A DNA stretch of 64,000 bases. Origin: Loigolactobacillus jiayinensis (GTDB taxonomy: Bacteria > Bacillota > Bacilli > Lactobacillales > Lactobacillaceae). The stretch spans positions 1-64,000 of the forward strand of contig NZ_RHOF01000015.1 of assembly GCF_003946445.1 (NCBI RefSeq). The letters run 5' to 3'. This document shows positions 34,332 through 43,325 of the stretch, piece by piece. The notes under the pieces are model-generated. The model was not told the DNA's origin and searched no databases. It saw only the letters and a list, made by a program, of their open reading frames with translations. Within the stretch, counting starts at the first letter, position 1. The number at the start of each line of letters is the position of its first letter. Both the position numbers and the translations under genes were made by a program.

Positions 34332-35191
34332 GCACGCCTTTAATTGCGGCCTTAAATCCGATTGCGCTACGTTTAGGTCCATTGGAAGTTCATTGGTATG
34401 GTGTGATCATTGCAACTGGTGTAGTGTTAGCAGTGATTCTAGCCATGCGCGAGGCAGAACGGCGCAAGGTTTCCACGGATGATTTATTTGATATGATCTT
34501 GTGGGCGTTGCCATTTGCCTTGATTGGTGCGCGGCTTTATTACGTTAGTTTTGAATGGCCCTATTACGCAGCTCATCCCAGTGAAATTATTGCGATTTGG
34601 CATGGAGGAATGGCAATTTATGGCAGTTTAATTGCCGCGGCGATCGTGGTATTAGTTTTTTGCCGGAAGCGCCAACTGCCGGTGTGGTTGGTGTTGGATA
34701 TTGCCGCACCCACAGTGTTGCTCGGCCAAGGTATTGGTCGTTGGGGCAATTTTATGAACCAAGAAGCTTTTGGTGCCAAAACAACGTTAAGCTTTTTACA
34801 GGGGCTACACTTGCCTGAGTTTATTATTCAACAAATGTACATCGGGGGCGCTTATCGCCAGCCAACCTTCTTATATGAATCACTGTGGGACTTGCTTGGT
34901 GTGATCGTACTGCTCAGTATTCGTCATCGTAAGCATTGGTTCAAGCAGGGCGAAGTTTTTCTCGCTTATATGGGCTGGTATGCGTTTGGCCGCTTCTTTA
35001 TTGAAGGTATGCGCACCGATAGCCTGATGTTATTCGGTGGTTTGCGGGTTTCGCAATTGTTATCCGGTGTTCTGGTTTTGGCGGCAATTGGGTTATGGTT
35101 CTGGCGCCGCTACTATGATCCGCTACTAACCGATTACTTAGCCGGTAATCAACTTGCTTCGGCGAAACGGGCTGGCAAAAAAGCAGCATAA
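34328..35191 (+). CDS. lgt: Prolipoprotein diacylglyceryl transferase
   Basis: Membrane enzyme attaching diacylglycerol to the lipobox cysteine of prelipoproteins. 287 residues with about seven transmembrane helices and the signature [13 protein letters not shown]. The TTG start overlaps the hprK stop (TTGA), with AAGGATGG upstream. Typical partner of hprK in Firmicutes. Confidence 0.97.
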   Translation: MSTPLIAALNPIALRLGPLEVHWYGVIIATGVVLAVILAMREAERRKVSTDDLFDMILWALPFALIGARLYYVSFEWPYYAAHPSEIIAIWHGGMAIYGSLIAAAIVVLVFCRKRQLPVWLVLDIAAPTVLLGQGIGRWGNFMNQEAFGAKTTLSFLQGLHLPEFIIQQMYIGGAYRQPTFLYESLWDLLGVIVLLSIRHRKHWFKQGEVFLAYMGWYAFGRFFIEGMRTDSLMLFGGLRVSQLLSGVLVLAAIGLWFWRRYYDPLLTDYLAGNQLASAKRAGKKAA

Positions 35192-35221
35192 TATTTAATG
35201 GAAAAGGAAGATTTTTTTAAA

Positions 35222-36235
35222 ATGAAGAAAATCGCAGTTTTAGGTGCTGGTTCTTGGGGCACTGTTTTGGCAAACTTGTTGTTGCAAAATGGCCATCAGG
35301 TTACCTTATGGACGCACAAAGCAGCACAAGCTACCGAAATCACACAGCAACATACCAACCAACATTACTTACCCGACTTTGCTTTAGATCCGCAATTAAG
35401 CGCTACGGCAGATTTAAAGGTTGCCTTAACTGGAGTCGATGTGATTTTATTCGTTGTTCCGACTAACGCCACGCGCCAAGTTGCCAAAAAAGTGGTCGTG
35501 CTATTACAGGAATTGCAGTTACAGCCGATTATTGTTCATGCGAGCAAGGGCCTAGAACAACAATCACATAAACGTTTATCTGAAGTTTTGACCGAAGAAA
35601 TTCCCGCTACTTTGCGTCAGGCCATTGTCGTTTTATCTGGTCCCAGCCACGCGGAAGATGTTGCTGCTGGTGATATTACGTCATTAACGGCGGCGTCTAC
35701 TGATCTAGCTGCTGCCGAGGTTGTACAAGATTTATTTATGAATGACTATTTTCGAATTTACACCAATACTGATGTCATTGGCGTTGAAATGGGCGCTGCA
35801 TTGAAAAATGTGATCGCAATTGGCGCTGGTGCACTGCATGGCCTTGGTTACGGTGATAACACGAAAGCTGCACTGATGACGCGTGGCCTGGCTGAAATCA
35901 GTCGTTTAGGTGTCGCGTTTGGTGCACAGCCGTTGACCTTTATTGGGCTTTCCGGTGTCGGCGATTTGATTGTTACTTGCACTAGTGTTCATTCACGCAA
36001 TTGGCGCGCCGGTAATCAATTAGGCCAAGGTGAGTCATTAGATGCCGTGTTGAAAAATATGGGCATGGTAGTTGAAGGTGTTGCAACAACGAAAGCTGCT
36101 TATGAGCTTGCACAGCAGCAGCACGTTGACATGCCGATCACTACAGCCATTTATCATGTTTTGTATCAAAACTGCAATATTGGCACTGAAATTGCGACCT
36201 TAATGAAGCGTGCTGGCAAAATGGAATTGGCGTAA
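35222..36235 (+). CDS. gpsA: Glycerol-3-phosphate dehydrogenase [NAD(P)+]
   Basis: Reduces dihydroxyacetone phosphate to sn-glycerol-3-phosphate for phospholipid synthesis. N-terminal Rossmann [15 protein letters not shown], catalytic Lys in [13 protein letters not shown], and [13 protein letters not shown]. 337 residues. The frame opens at 35198, but AAGGAAG there serves the ATG at 35222 (MKKIAVLG). 30 nt after lgt, same operon. Confidence 0.97.
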   Translation: MKKIAVLGAGSWGTVLANLLLQNGHQVTLWTHKAAQATEITQQHTNQHYLPDFALDPQLSATADLKVALTGVDVILFVVPTNATRQVAKKVVVLLQELQLQPIIVHASKGLEQQSHKRLSEVLTEEIPATLRQAIVVLSGPSHAEDVAAGDITSLTAASTDLAAAEVVQDLFMNDYFRIYTNTDVIGVEMGAALKNVIAIGAGALHGLGYGDNTKAALMTRGLAEISRLGVAFGAQPLTFIGLSGVGDLIVTCTSVHSRNWRAGNQLGQGESLDAVLKNMGMVVEGVATTKAAYELAQQQHVDMPITTAIYHVLYQNCNIGTEIATLMKRAGKMELA

Positions 36236-36352
36236 GTTAGAACTGAAAATAAAGTTCGCGGTAATATATTGAACGGATAGGTACTACATGCTTATCCAAG
36301 CCTTTTCTAATAAATAAATGAGAAAATTTCTAATAGTTGGTCGATAAATCTA

Positions 36353-36361
36353 TGCTATAAT
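36353..36361 (+). promoter_or_regulatory. Extended -10 promoter of the TPR gene
   Basis: TG-C-TATAAT at 36353-36361, about 55 nt before the ATG; no good -35 at the usual spacing. Confidence 0.5.
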
Positions 36362-36415
36362 CAATGTACTTTTTAAATAAGATATGGTTGAATTCAAAGG
36401 GGGAAACAAGCCACC

Positions 36416-36823
36416 ATGGGTGAAGTTATTTCATTTCTACCATCGTGTGAATTTTATTTTAATTTAGGCATGACTGCTTTTTCAAAGAGTAATTATAAAA
36501 AAGCAATCACTTATCTTGAGCGTGCGCAAACATTGGCACACACGGATGATGATTACGTTTTTGCTAATTGTCAATTGGCAATCTGCTTACAATACGATAA
36601 TCGCTATAATGAAGCCATTCAACGCTTAGAAAAGTTGGATCTGCATTACGGTGAGCATCACCCAGAAATCCAATATTTCTTAGCTAATTGCTACGCTTTT
36701 ATGAATGAATTCAATCGTAGTTTACAATATGTCAAAACTTATTTGGCCAGTGGACAACAAGAATTTAAGCAAGAGGCGACTGATTTATTATCGCAATTGC
36801 ATCATGAACAAGGTAATTTTTAG
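36416..36823 (+). CDS. Tetratricopeptide-repeat protein
   Basis: 135 residues, almost entirely helical. Three TPR-like units are visible (FNLGMTAFSKSNYKKAITYLERAQ; ANCQLAICLQYDNRYNEAIQRLEKL; QYFLANCYAFMNEFNRSLQYVKTYL). A cytoplasmic scaffold or adaptor; the partner is unknown. AAGGGGG ribosome site. Sits alone between gpsA and trxB with its own promoter. Confidence 0.85.
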   Translation: MGEVISFLPSCEFYFNLGMTAFSKSNYKKAITYLERAQTLAHTDDDYVFANCQLAICLQYDNRYNEAIQRLEKLDLHYGEHHPEIQYFLANCYAFMNEFNRSLQYVKTYLASGQQEFKQEATDLLSQLHHEQGNF

Positions 36824-37011
36824 CTAATTTGAAAAATGACTTTTGTAGTAGTACCGAAGCGACTGTTTTTGAAAAGATGGCTTAATTATCTCTAGCTAAG
36901 CGACTCGCTAGCGCACGGCTCATTGGCGTTTATCAGTAAAGCTCAGTTGCGGTAATAGTTTAGGCGCTAAACACTTTCTGGGTTCCCTCTAACTAAAAGT
37001 AAGCAAACTGA

Positions 37012-37040
37012 TAGACTTTACCAAATTGTCGGCGTATGAT
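37012..37040 (+). promoter_or_regulatory. trxB promoter
   Basis: TAGACT (37012-37017), 17-nt spacer, TATGAT (37035-37040). Confidence 0.65.
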
Positions 37041-37073
37041 GGGAACATAGACTTAAGCGATGGAGGTATGAGC

Positions 37074-38027
37074 ATGACGAAACAGGCAGATGTTGTTGTA
37101 ATTGGTGCCGGCCCTGGCGGCTTAACGGCTGCACTTTATGCATCACGGTCCAACCTTTCAGTGATCATTGTTGATCGCGGTATTTATGGTGGACAAATGA
37201 ATAATACCGCTGAAATTGAAAACTATCCTGGTTTTAGTTCAGTTCTTGGTCCAGATTTGGCGCAGAAGATGTATGACAGCGCAACGCGATTTGGCGCTGA
37301 ATATGTTTATGGTAACGTCACTGACGTGGAAGATCAGGGACAATATAAGTTGATCCACACTGACGATGGTGATTACAAAGCCAAAGCAGTCGTGATTGCA
37401 ACTGGTGCTGATCACCGTAAGCTTGGCGTACCCGGCGAGCAAGAGTACAGTGGCCGTGGGGTCTCATACTGTGCTGTTTGTGATGGTGCATTCTTTAAGA
37501 ATCGTGAAGTTGCCGTTATTGGCGGTGGTGATTCAGCTGTTGAAGAAGGCCTATATTTAGCTCAACTTGCTTCTAAAGTAACGATCATTCATCGTCGTGA
37601 TCAGTTACGAGCACAGAAAATCATCCAACAGCGCGCATTTGACAATGAAAAAGTCGAATTTGTTTGGAATGCGAACACCGAAGAAATTAAAGGTGACGAT
37701 CAAAAGGTGACTGGCGTTCGGTACACTGATAAAGTGACTGGCGAAGAGCATGTTTTACCAGCTAGTGGTGCCTTTATTTATGTCGGTATTGATGCGTTAA
37801 CTGATGCGTTCAAGAATTTAAACATTTTGGACGAAAAGGGCTGGGTCGTAACTGATGAACATATGCGGACGGCAACGCCTGGTATTTTTGCAATCGGCGA
37901 CGTACGTCAAAAAGATTTACGTCAAATCACAACTGCTGTCGGTGACGGTGGTGTGGCCGGCCAGCAAACGTTTAACTATATCCAAGAATTAGATGACCAG
38001 CTTAAAAATGAAGTACCAGCTAAATAG
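37074..38027 (+). CDS. trxB: Thioredoxin-disulfide reductase
   Basis: FAD/NADPH flavoenzyme reducing thioredoxin. FAD-binding GAGPGGLTAALYASR, redox pair CAVCDG (Cys at about residues 134 and 137), NADPH site GGGDSAVEEGLYL and C-terminal FAIGDVRQKDLRQITTA. 317 residues from ATG 37074, which has GGAGG 7 nt upstream; the earlier ATG at 37068 is too close to that site and the frame opens at 37026. Monogenic with its own promoter and terminator. Confidence 0.97.
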   Translation: MTKQADVVVIGAGPGGLTAALYASRSNLSVIIVDRGIYGGQMNNTAEIENYPGFSSVLGPDLAQKMYDSATRFGAEYVYGNVTDVEDQGQYKLIHTDDGDYKAKAVVIATGADHRKLGVPGEQEYSGRGVSYCAVCDGAFFKNREVAVIGGGDSAVEEGLYLAQLASKVTIIHRRDQLRAQKIIQQRAFDNEKVEFVWNANTEEIKGDDQKVTGVRYTDKVTGEEHVLPASGAFIYVGIDALTDAFKNLNILDEKGWVVTDEHMRTATPGIFAIGDVRQKDLRQITTAVGDGGVAGQQTFNYIQELDDQLKNEVPAK

Positions 38028-38038
38028 ATTTAATAGGG

Positions 38039-38073
38039 TAGCAGCGAAATTAGTTTTTCGCTGCTATTTTTTT
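38039..38073 (+). terminator. trxB terminator
   Basis: TAGCAGCGAAA, loop, TTTCGCTGCTA and seven T. Confidence 0.9.
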
Positions 38074-38230
38074 ACAAATATTTTTGACCTAAGCCGTTTT
38101 CATGAAAGTACCAACTAATCTGAACTATAGCACTATTCAACATCACGTCTTTGGACTAGACCGATAATTGGTATATGAGGATTTGCTTAAAAGGACCTAA
38201 GTTAGTTTAGTGAAGCGCTGTCGTTTGTAG

Positions 38231-38236
38231 TATAAT
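38231..38236 (+). promoter_or_regulatory. pgcA -10 box
   Basis: TATAAT at 38231-38236, 33 nt before the start codon; the -35 region is poor. The 38074-38230 stretch shows no gene. Confidence 0.45.
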
Positions 38237-38268
38237 ATTGGTGAATAACTTGCGAGGAGATGACGTGA

Positions 38269-39993
38269 TTGGCATGGCAGGATACTTATCAAACTTGGGT
38301 GGCTTATCCCGAGCTCGATGCTGATTTGAAAAAAGAATTAACCGCAACCACTGATCAGGAACAATTAGAGGACGCTTTTTATGCGCCGATGGAATTTGGT
38401 ACAGCGGGGATGCGCGGTATTATGGGTCCTGGTATCAACCGGATGAACATCTATACAGTCCGTCAGGCAACTGAAGGTTTGGCCTTATTTATGGATACAT
38501 TGGATGCGGCAACTAAAAAACGCGGTGTGGCGATCAGTTTTGATTCACGCTATAATTCGCCACTTTTTGCTCATGAGGCGGCACGTGTTTTAGGCACCCA
38601 TCAGATTCCTAGTTTTGTATTTGATGGTTTACGGCCAACGCCGGAATTATCATTTGCAGTGCGGCATTTGGAAACTTATGCAGGTATTATGATCACGGCT
38701 AGCCACAATCCAAAACAATACAATGGATATAAGATTTACGGCCCAGATGGTGGGCAAATGCCACCTAAGGAAGCTGATTTAATTACTAGTTATGTGCGCA
38801 AGGCTGAAGATTTATTCGGTATTGCGGTGGTTGACGAACATGATCTACGGACCGCTAAATTAATGACAATGATCGGCGAAGATGTTGATGAGGCTTACTT
38901 GGCTAACGTCAAAAAAGTTACCATCAACCAAGCTTTAGTTGATGAGATCGGGCCTAAATTGAAATTAGTTTATTCCCCATTACATGGTACTGGTAAAATG
39001 TTAGGCGCCCAAGCATTGCGTAACGCTGGCTTTACCCAGTTTAAGTTAGTTGCCAAGCAAGCAATTGCTGATCCAGAATTTCCAACGGTACCATTTCCTA
39101 ACCCTGAATTTCCCCAAGCCTTTGATATGGCAATTGAACTAGGTAAAAAGGAAAACGCTGATATTTTAGTTGCGACGGATCCCGATGCTGATCGCTTAGG
39201 GACAGCAGTTCGCCAGCCCAATGGTGAATATCGGTTGTTAAATGGTAACCAAATTGCTGCTTTAATGTTGGATTACATTTTGCGGGCGAATCAAACAGCA
39301 GGAACCTTACCTGCCAATGCGGTGGTAATCAAGTCGATTGTCTCCACGGAATTAGCAACACAAATTGCCCACCATTATAATGTAGAAATGTTAGACGTTT
39401 TGACCGGCTTTAAATTTATCGGTGAAAAAATCAAGCAGTATGAAGAAGATCATAGCCATACGTACATGTACGGTTTTGAAGAAAGCTATGGTTCGTTGAT
39501 TCGGCCATTCGTTCGCGATAAGGATGCCGTTCAAGGGCTACTATTGTTGGCGGAAATTGCTGCTTACTACCAAAAGCAAGGTAAGACGTTGTACGATGGA
39601 CTACAGGACTTATTCAAGACTTATGGTTATTATGCGGAAAAGACAGTCTCACAAACCTTTGATGGTATCAGTGGTGCTGCTAAGATGGCGCAATTAATGA
39701 CCAAGTTCCGTGAAGAACAACCAGCAGAATTCAACGGTATTAAGATTGATGCAGTTGAAGACTTTGCCCAACAAACTAAGCGTTTTGCTGATGGACATCA
39801 AGAAAAAATTGATTTACCAACTTCAAATGTATTGAAGTATTTGTTAGCAGACCAAACTTGGATCGCGATTCGGCCTTCTGGTACTGAACCTAAAATCAAG
39901 TTCTATGTGGGTACAATTGGCGCAAGTGAAGCTGATGCTGCCGCTAAACTGGACGCATTTGAACAAGCACTTAGTGAATTTGCAGCTGAATAA
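38269..39993 (+). CDS. pgcA: Alpha-phosphoglucomutase / phosphomannomutase
   Basis: Interconverts glucose-1-phosphate and glucose-6-phosphate for cell-wall and polysaccharide precursors. Phosphoserine loop TASHNPKQYNGYK (Ser about residue 146), metal-binding DPDADRLG, sugar-binding GFEESYG and phosphate-binding RPSGTEPK. 574 residues, the large Firmicute type. TTG start with GAGGAG upstream; no in-frame ATG fits. Terminator follows. Confidence 0.96.
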   Translation: MAWQDTYQTWVAYPELDADLKKELTATTDQEQLEDAFYAPMEFGTAGMRGIMGPGINRMNIYTVRQATEGLALFMDTLDAATKKRGVAISFDSRYNSPLFAHEAARVLGTHQIPSFVFDGLRPTPELSFAVRHLETYAGIMITASHNPKQYNGYKIYGPDGGQMPPKEADLITSYVRKAEDLFGIAVVDEHDLRTAKLMTMIGEDVDEAYLANVKKVTINQALVDEIGPKLKLVYSPLHGTGKMLGAQALRNAGFTQFKLVAKQAIADPEFPTVPFPNPEFPQAFDMAIELGKKENADILVATDPDADRLGTAVRQPNGEYRLLNGNQIAALMLDYILRANQTAGTLPANAVVIKSIVSTELATQIAHHYNVEMLDVLTGFKFIGEKIKQYEEDHSHTYMYGFEESYGSLIRPFVRDKDAVQGLLLLAEIAAYYQKQGKTLYDGLQDLFKTYGYYAEKTVSQTFDGISGAAKMAQLMTKFREEQPAEFNGIKIDAVEDFAQQTKRFADGHQEKIDLPTSNVLKYLLADQTWIAIRPSGTEPKIKFYVGTIGASEADAAAKLDAFEQALSEFAAE

Positions 39994-40008
39994 ACAGTAA
40001 AATTAAGG

Positions 40009-40054
40009 AAGTCGTTGTTGGTGGTTTTTAACCAGATACAGCGACTTTTTGAAT
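40009..40054 (+). terminator. pgcA terminator
   Basis: AAGTCGTTGTTGGT and AACCAGATACAGCGACTTTTT form a stem with a small internal loop and terminal T-run. Confidence 0.7.
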
Positions 40055-40071
40055 AGAGAGAAGGGCGAGCA

Positions 40072-40335
40072 ATGACGACTTTAATGTTAACGGCGGGAAT
40101 GACAACTGGCACACAGTTAGCTATAGCTGTTGGGGTGATCGCTTTTGTGCTCCTATTTTTTAAATTAGTGACTAGCTTCATTAAGTTCTGTTTTCGCCAT
40201 CCCGTTATTTTTGTGCTGTTACTGTTATGTGGTGGGTTAGGTTTTATTTTTAATTTTTTACTAGCCGGTATTTTGATCATTGCGGTAATCATCGGTGGCG
40301 TTGCTTTTTTCATTGCCAACGAATTTGGCGGGTAA
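40072..40335 (+). CDS. Small hydrophobic membrane protein
   Basis: 87 residues, almost wholly hydrophobic, with three predicted helices (about 12-32, 42-60, 62-83). AGAAGGG ribosome site before the ATG. No family recognised. Located between pgcA and an HD-domain gene; it may be short-lived or lineage-specific. A longer antisense ORF here is a shadow. Confidence 0.65.
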   Translation: MTTLMLTAGMTTGTQLAIAVGVIAFVLLFFKLVTSFIKFCFRHPVIFVLLLLCGGLGFIFNFLLAGILIIAVIIGGVAFFIANEFGG

Positions 40336-40451
40336 CCAGGTTGCTTTTAGAGTTGAAAGTAACGGCATCTGTTTTCAAGCCAAATACTTGTTATTGTTGC
40401 GGAGAATCGGTAGAATAGTGACAATTTAAACTTAAAAAGTAGGTGAGCAGA

Positions 40452-41087
40452 ATGGGAATGCATCAGTATTTACAAAGCTTAAGTAATTTAGAAACGATCC
40501 ATCGGGCACCAGGATATTTTAAATATGAAGAACATTCGGTGGCGGCGCATTCGTTTAAGGTGACACAAATTGCCCAAATGCTCGGCGATATCGAAGAAAA
40601 TGCTGGTCAAACAGTGAATTGGCGCGCGCTCTACGAAAAGGCGTTGAATCATGATTATACTGAGCGTTTTATCGGTGATATCAAAACGCCAGTTAAATAC
40701 GCGACGCCAACTTTACGGCAAATGTTAGCTGACGTAGACGCTAACTTAACTGAAACCTTTATTCAAAATGAGCTACCACGTGAATTTCAAGCAGCATACC
40801 GGCGGCGACTGAGTGAAGGCAAGGACGATACGTTAGAAGGCCGTATTTTATCCGTTGCTGATAAAGTTGATTTATTGTACGAATCTTTTGGTGAAATTCA
40901 AAAAGGCAATCCGGAACCGGTTTATACCGAGATCTACCGAGAAAGTTTGCAGACAATCGTCGACTTTGTTGACATGGCTAGTGTGCAATATTTTTTCAAG
41001 GAAATCTTACCTGATTTATTAGCTGAAAACTTTACGAATCAGGATGAACTGCGCCAAATTACACAACGGATCACTGCGGAAAAATAA
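40452..41087 (+). CDS. HD-domain nucleotidase-like protein (YfbR type)
   Basis: 211 residues. HD hydrolase motifs: EEHSVAAHSFKV (first His), ALNHDYTERFIGDI (His-Asp pair) and SVADKVDLL (final Asp). Closest to YfbR-like 5'-nucleotidases, which dephosphorylate deoxyribonucleoside monophosphates; the substrate is inferred. The frame opens with GTG at 40443, but AGGTGAG there is the ribosome site for ATG 40452. Confidence 0.85.
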   Translation: MGMHQYLQSLSNLETIHRAPGYFKYEEHSVAAHSFKVTQIAQMLGDIEENAGQTVNWRALYEKALNHDYTERFIGDIKTPVKYATPTLRQMLADVDANLTETFIQNELPREFQAAYRRRLSEGKDDTLEGRILSVADKVDLLYESFGEIQKGNPEPVYTEIYRESLQTIVDFVDMASVQYFFKEILPDLLAENFTNQDELRQITQRITAEK

Positions 41088-41181
41088 ATAGTAAAACGCG
41101 CCTGAAGGTTGAATTTAATGGGCTAGCAGATACGGGGCAAATTAATGACCGCAAGAAAAAATTTTAGGAACAACCTAGTGG

Positions 41182-41195
41182 CGAAAATATGTTCG
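41182..41195. promoter_or_regulatory. LexA/DinR-like SOS box upstream of uvrBA
   Basis: CGAAAATATGTTCG, one base off the perfect palindrome CGAACATATGTTCG. A TAGAAT (41202-41207) just downstream could be the -10. LexA control of uvrBA is well known in Firmicutes. Confidence 0.6.
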
Positions 41196-41228
41196 CTATG
41201 CTAGAATTAAACCAGTAAAATGACAAGT

Positions 41229-41255
41229 AGGTTGGGAGTTACTTCCAACCTTTTT
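41229..41255 (+). terminator. Terminator between SOS box and uvrB
   Basis: AGGTTGG (41229-41235) pairs with CCAACCT (41245-41251), followed by T. It ends the HD gene transcript or attenuates a uvrB leader. Confidence 0.75.
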
Positions 41256-41304
41256 CGTTTGGTGCGTGTTGCCGCACTAGTCTAGATTTTGAGGAGGCTT
41301 CTCT

Positions 41305-43311
41305 GTGATTCAACGTGAACCGCATCGTGATTTTGAATTAGTTTCGCCGTATCAGCCGGCTGGTGATCAACCGACGGCAATTGCTCAGTTAACTAAGGGC
41401 ATTGAGGCTGGCGACAAAGCACAGATTTTACTGGGTGCCACTGGGACAGGTAAGACGTTCACGATGAGTGAAGTCATTAAAAACGTCAATAAGCCAACGT
41501 TGATTTTAGCGCATAACAAGACATTGGCAGGCCAACTTTATGGTGAGTTTAGAGAGTTTTTCCCGCATAATGCGGTGGAGTATTTTGTTAGTTATTATGA
41601 TTATTATCAGCCGGAAGCGTATGTACCTTCCAGCGACACTTATATTGAAAAAGATTCTAGTATTAATGATGAGATCGATAAATTACGGCACTCAGCTACC
41701 AGTTCGTTATTGGAACGGGATGACGTCATTGTCGTGGCATCTGTTTCCAGTATTTTTGGTTTAGGTGATCCTAAGGAATACGCGGCGCATGTGTTGTCGA
41801 TTCGGGTTGGCCAAGAATTGGAGCGTAATGAGCTATTACGCCAATTAGTGGGCATTCAATTTGAACGCAATGATATTGACTTCCAGCGTGGGCGTTTTCG
41901 TGTTCGCGGCGATGTGGTGGAAATTTTCCCAGCATCACGGGATGAACGGGCGTTACGTATTGAATTTTTCGGTGATGAAGTTGACCGAATTCGCGAAGTG
42001 GATGCGTTGACTGGCGAAGTGTTAGGCGACCGTGATCATGTGGCGATTTTCCCAGCAACGCACTTTATGACCAATGAAGAACAAATGGACAAGGCGATTG
42101 ATGGGATTGCCGCTGAGTTGAAAACGCGCTTAGCTGAGTTGAATGAACAACATAAGTTATTGGAAGCCCAACGGTTGGAACAGCGAACCAATTACGATAT
42201 TGAAATGATGCGGGAAATGGGCTACACCTCGGGTATCGAAAATTATTCGCGGCACATGGATGGGCGTAAGCCAGGCGAACCGCCTTATACGCTGATCGAC
42301 TTTTTCCCCAAGGATTTCTTGATCATGGTTGATGAATCCCACGCAACAATGCCACAAATTCGCGGGATGTATAACGGCGATCATGCACGAAAACAAATGT
42401 TAGTCGATTATGGATTCCGTTTGCCCAGCGCATTAGACAATCGGCCATTGACGCTACAGGAATTTGAACAACATGTTAACCAAATTGTTTACGTTTCGGC
42501 AACACCTGGTCCTTATGAACATGAACAAACGGATCAGGTTGCTGAACAGATCATTCGACCAACTGGTTTACTGGATCCAAAAATTGAAGTCCGCCCGATC
42601 ATGGGTCAGATTGACGATTTGGTTGGTGAGATTAATTTGCGGATCGAACGTCATGAGCGGACTTTTATTACGACCTTAACTAAGAAAATGGCCGAAGATC
42701 TAACCGATTATTTGAAAGAACTTGGCATTAAAGTTCGCTATTTGCATAGTGACATTAAAACCTTAGAGCGGACACAGATCATTCGTGATTTGCGTTTAGG
42801 TAAATTCGATGTATTGGTTGGTATCAACTTGTTACGTGAAGGGATCGATGTACCTGAGGTCTCACTGATTGCTATTTTGGATGCGGATAAGGAAGGTTTC
42901 TTACGTAGTGAACGTTCACTGATTCAAACAATCGGCCGTGCCTCACGGAATGTTGATGGGACAGTCATTATGTACGCTGATCATGTGACGGATTCAATGC
43001 AAGGTGCTATTGATGAGACAGCGCGGCGGCGGTCGATTCAGGAAGCATACAATGAAAAGCATCACGTAACACCACGAACGATCAAGAAAGAAATTCGCGA
43101 TTTGATCTCACCAGTCAGATCGGTGTCCGTCGCTGCAAAAGATAGCGAAGCCATCGCTGAAACAGACTTTGATAGCATGTCGAAGAAGGAACAAAAAGCC
43201 ATGATCAGTCGCTTAGAAGAACAAATGCGCACGGCAGCGAAGAACCTTGAATTTGAACAGGCAGCAACTTTACGCGATACCGTTCTCGAATTAAAAGCAG
43301 AGATCGAATAG
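41305..43311 (+). CDS. uvrB: Excinuclease ABC subunit B
   Basis: Damage-verifying helicase-like subunit of nucleotide excision repair. Walker A GATGTGKT (about residue 44), beta-hairpin [18 protein letters not shown] box, helicase motifs ([24 protein letters not shown]) and a C-terminal UVR domain ([26 protein letters not shown]). 668 residues. GTG start with GAGGAGG. Co-transcribed with uvrA 14 nt downstream. Confidence 0.98.
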   Translation: MIQREPHRDFELVSPYQPAGDQPTAIAQLTKGIEAGDKAQILLGATGTGKTFTMSEVIKNVNKPTLILAHNKTLAGQLYGEFREFFPHNAVEYFVSYYDYYQPEAYVPSSDTYIEKDSSINDEIDKLRHSATSSLLERDDVIVVASVSSIFGLGDPKEYAAHVLSIRVGQELERNELLRQLVGIQFERNDIDFQRGRFRVRGDVVEIFPASRDERALRIEFFGDEVDRIREVDALTGEVLGDRDHVAIFPATHFMTNEEQMDKAIDGIAAELKTRLAELNEQHKLLEAQRLEQRTNYDIEMMREMGYTSGIENYSRHMDGRKPGEPPYTLIDFFPKDFLIMVDESHATMPQIRGMYNGDHARKQMLVDYGFRLPSALDNRPLTLQEFEQHVNQIVYVSATPGPYEHEQTDQVAEQIIRPTGLLDPKIEVRPIMGQIDDLVGEINLRIERHERTFITTLTKKMAEDLTDYLKELGIKVRYLHSDIKTLERTQIIRDLRLGKFDVLVGINLLREGIDVPEVSLIAILDADKEGFLRSERSLIQTIGRASRNVDGTVIMYADHVTDSMQGAIDETARRRSIQEAYNEKHHVTPRTIKKEIRDLISPVRSVSVAAKDSEAIAETDFDSMSKKEQKAMISRLEEQMRTAAKNLEFEQAATLRDTVLELKAEIE

Positions 43312-43325
43312 GAGGATTTTGATTT

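Noticed and set aside
39903-40319. 138-codon antisense ORF over the end of pgcA and the small membrane gene
   Set aside because: It is a shadow of two coding strands, has no ribosome site and crosses the pgcA terminator.
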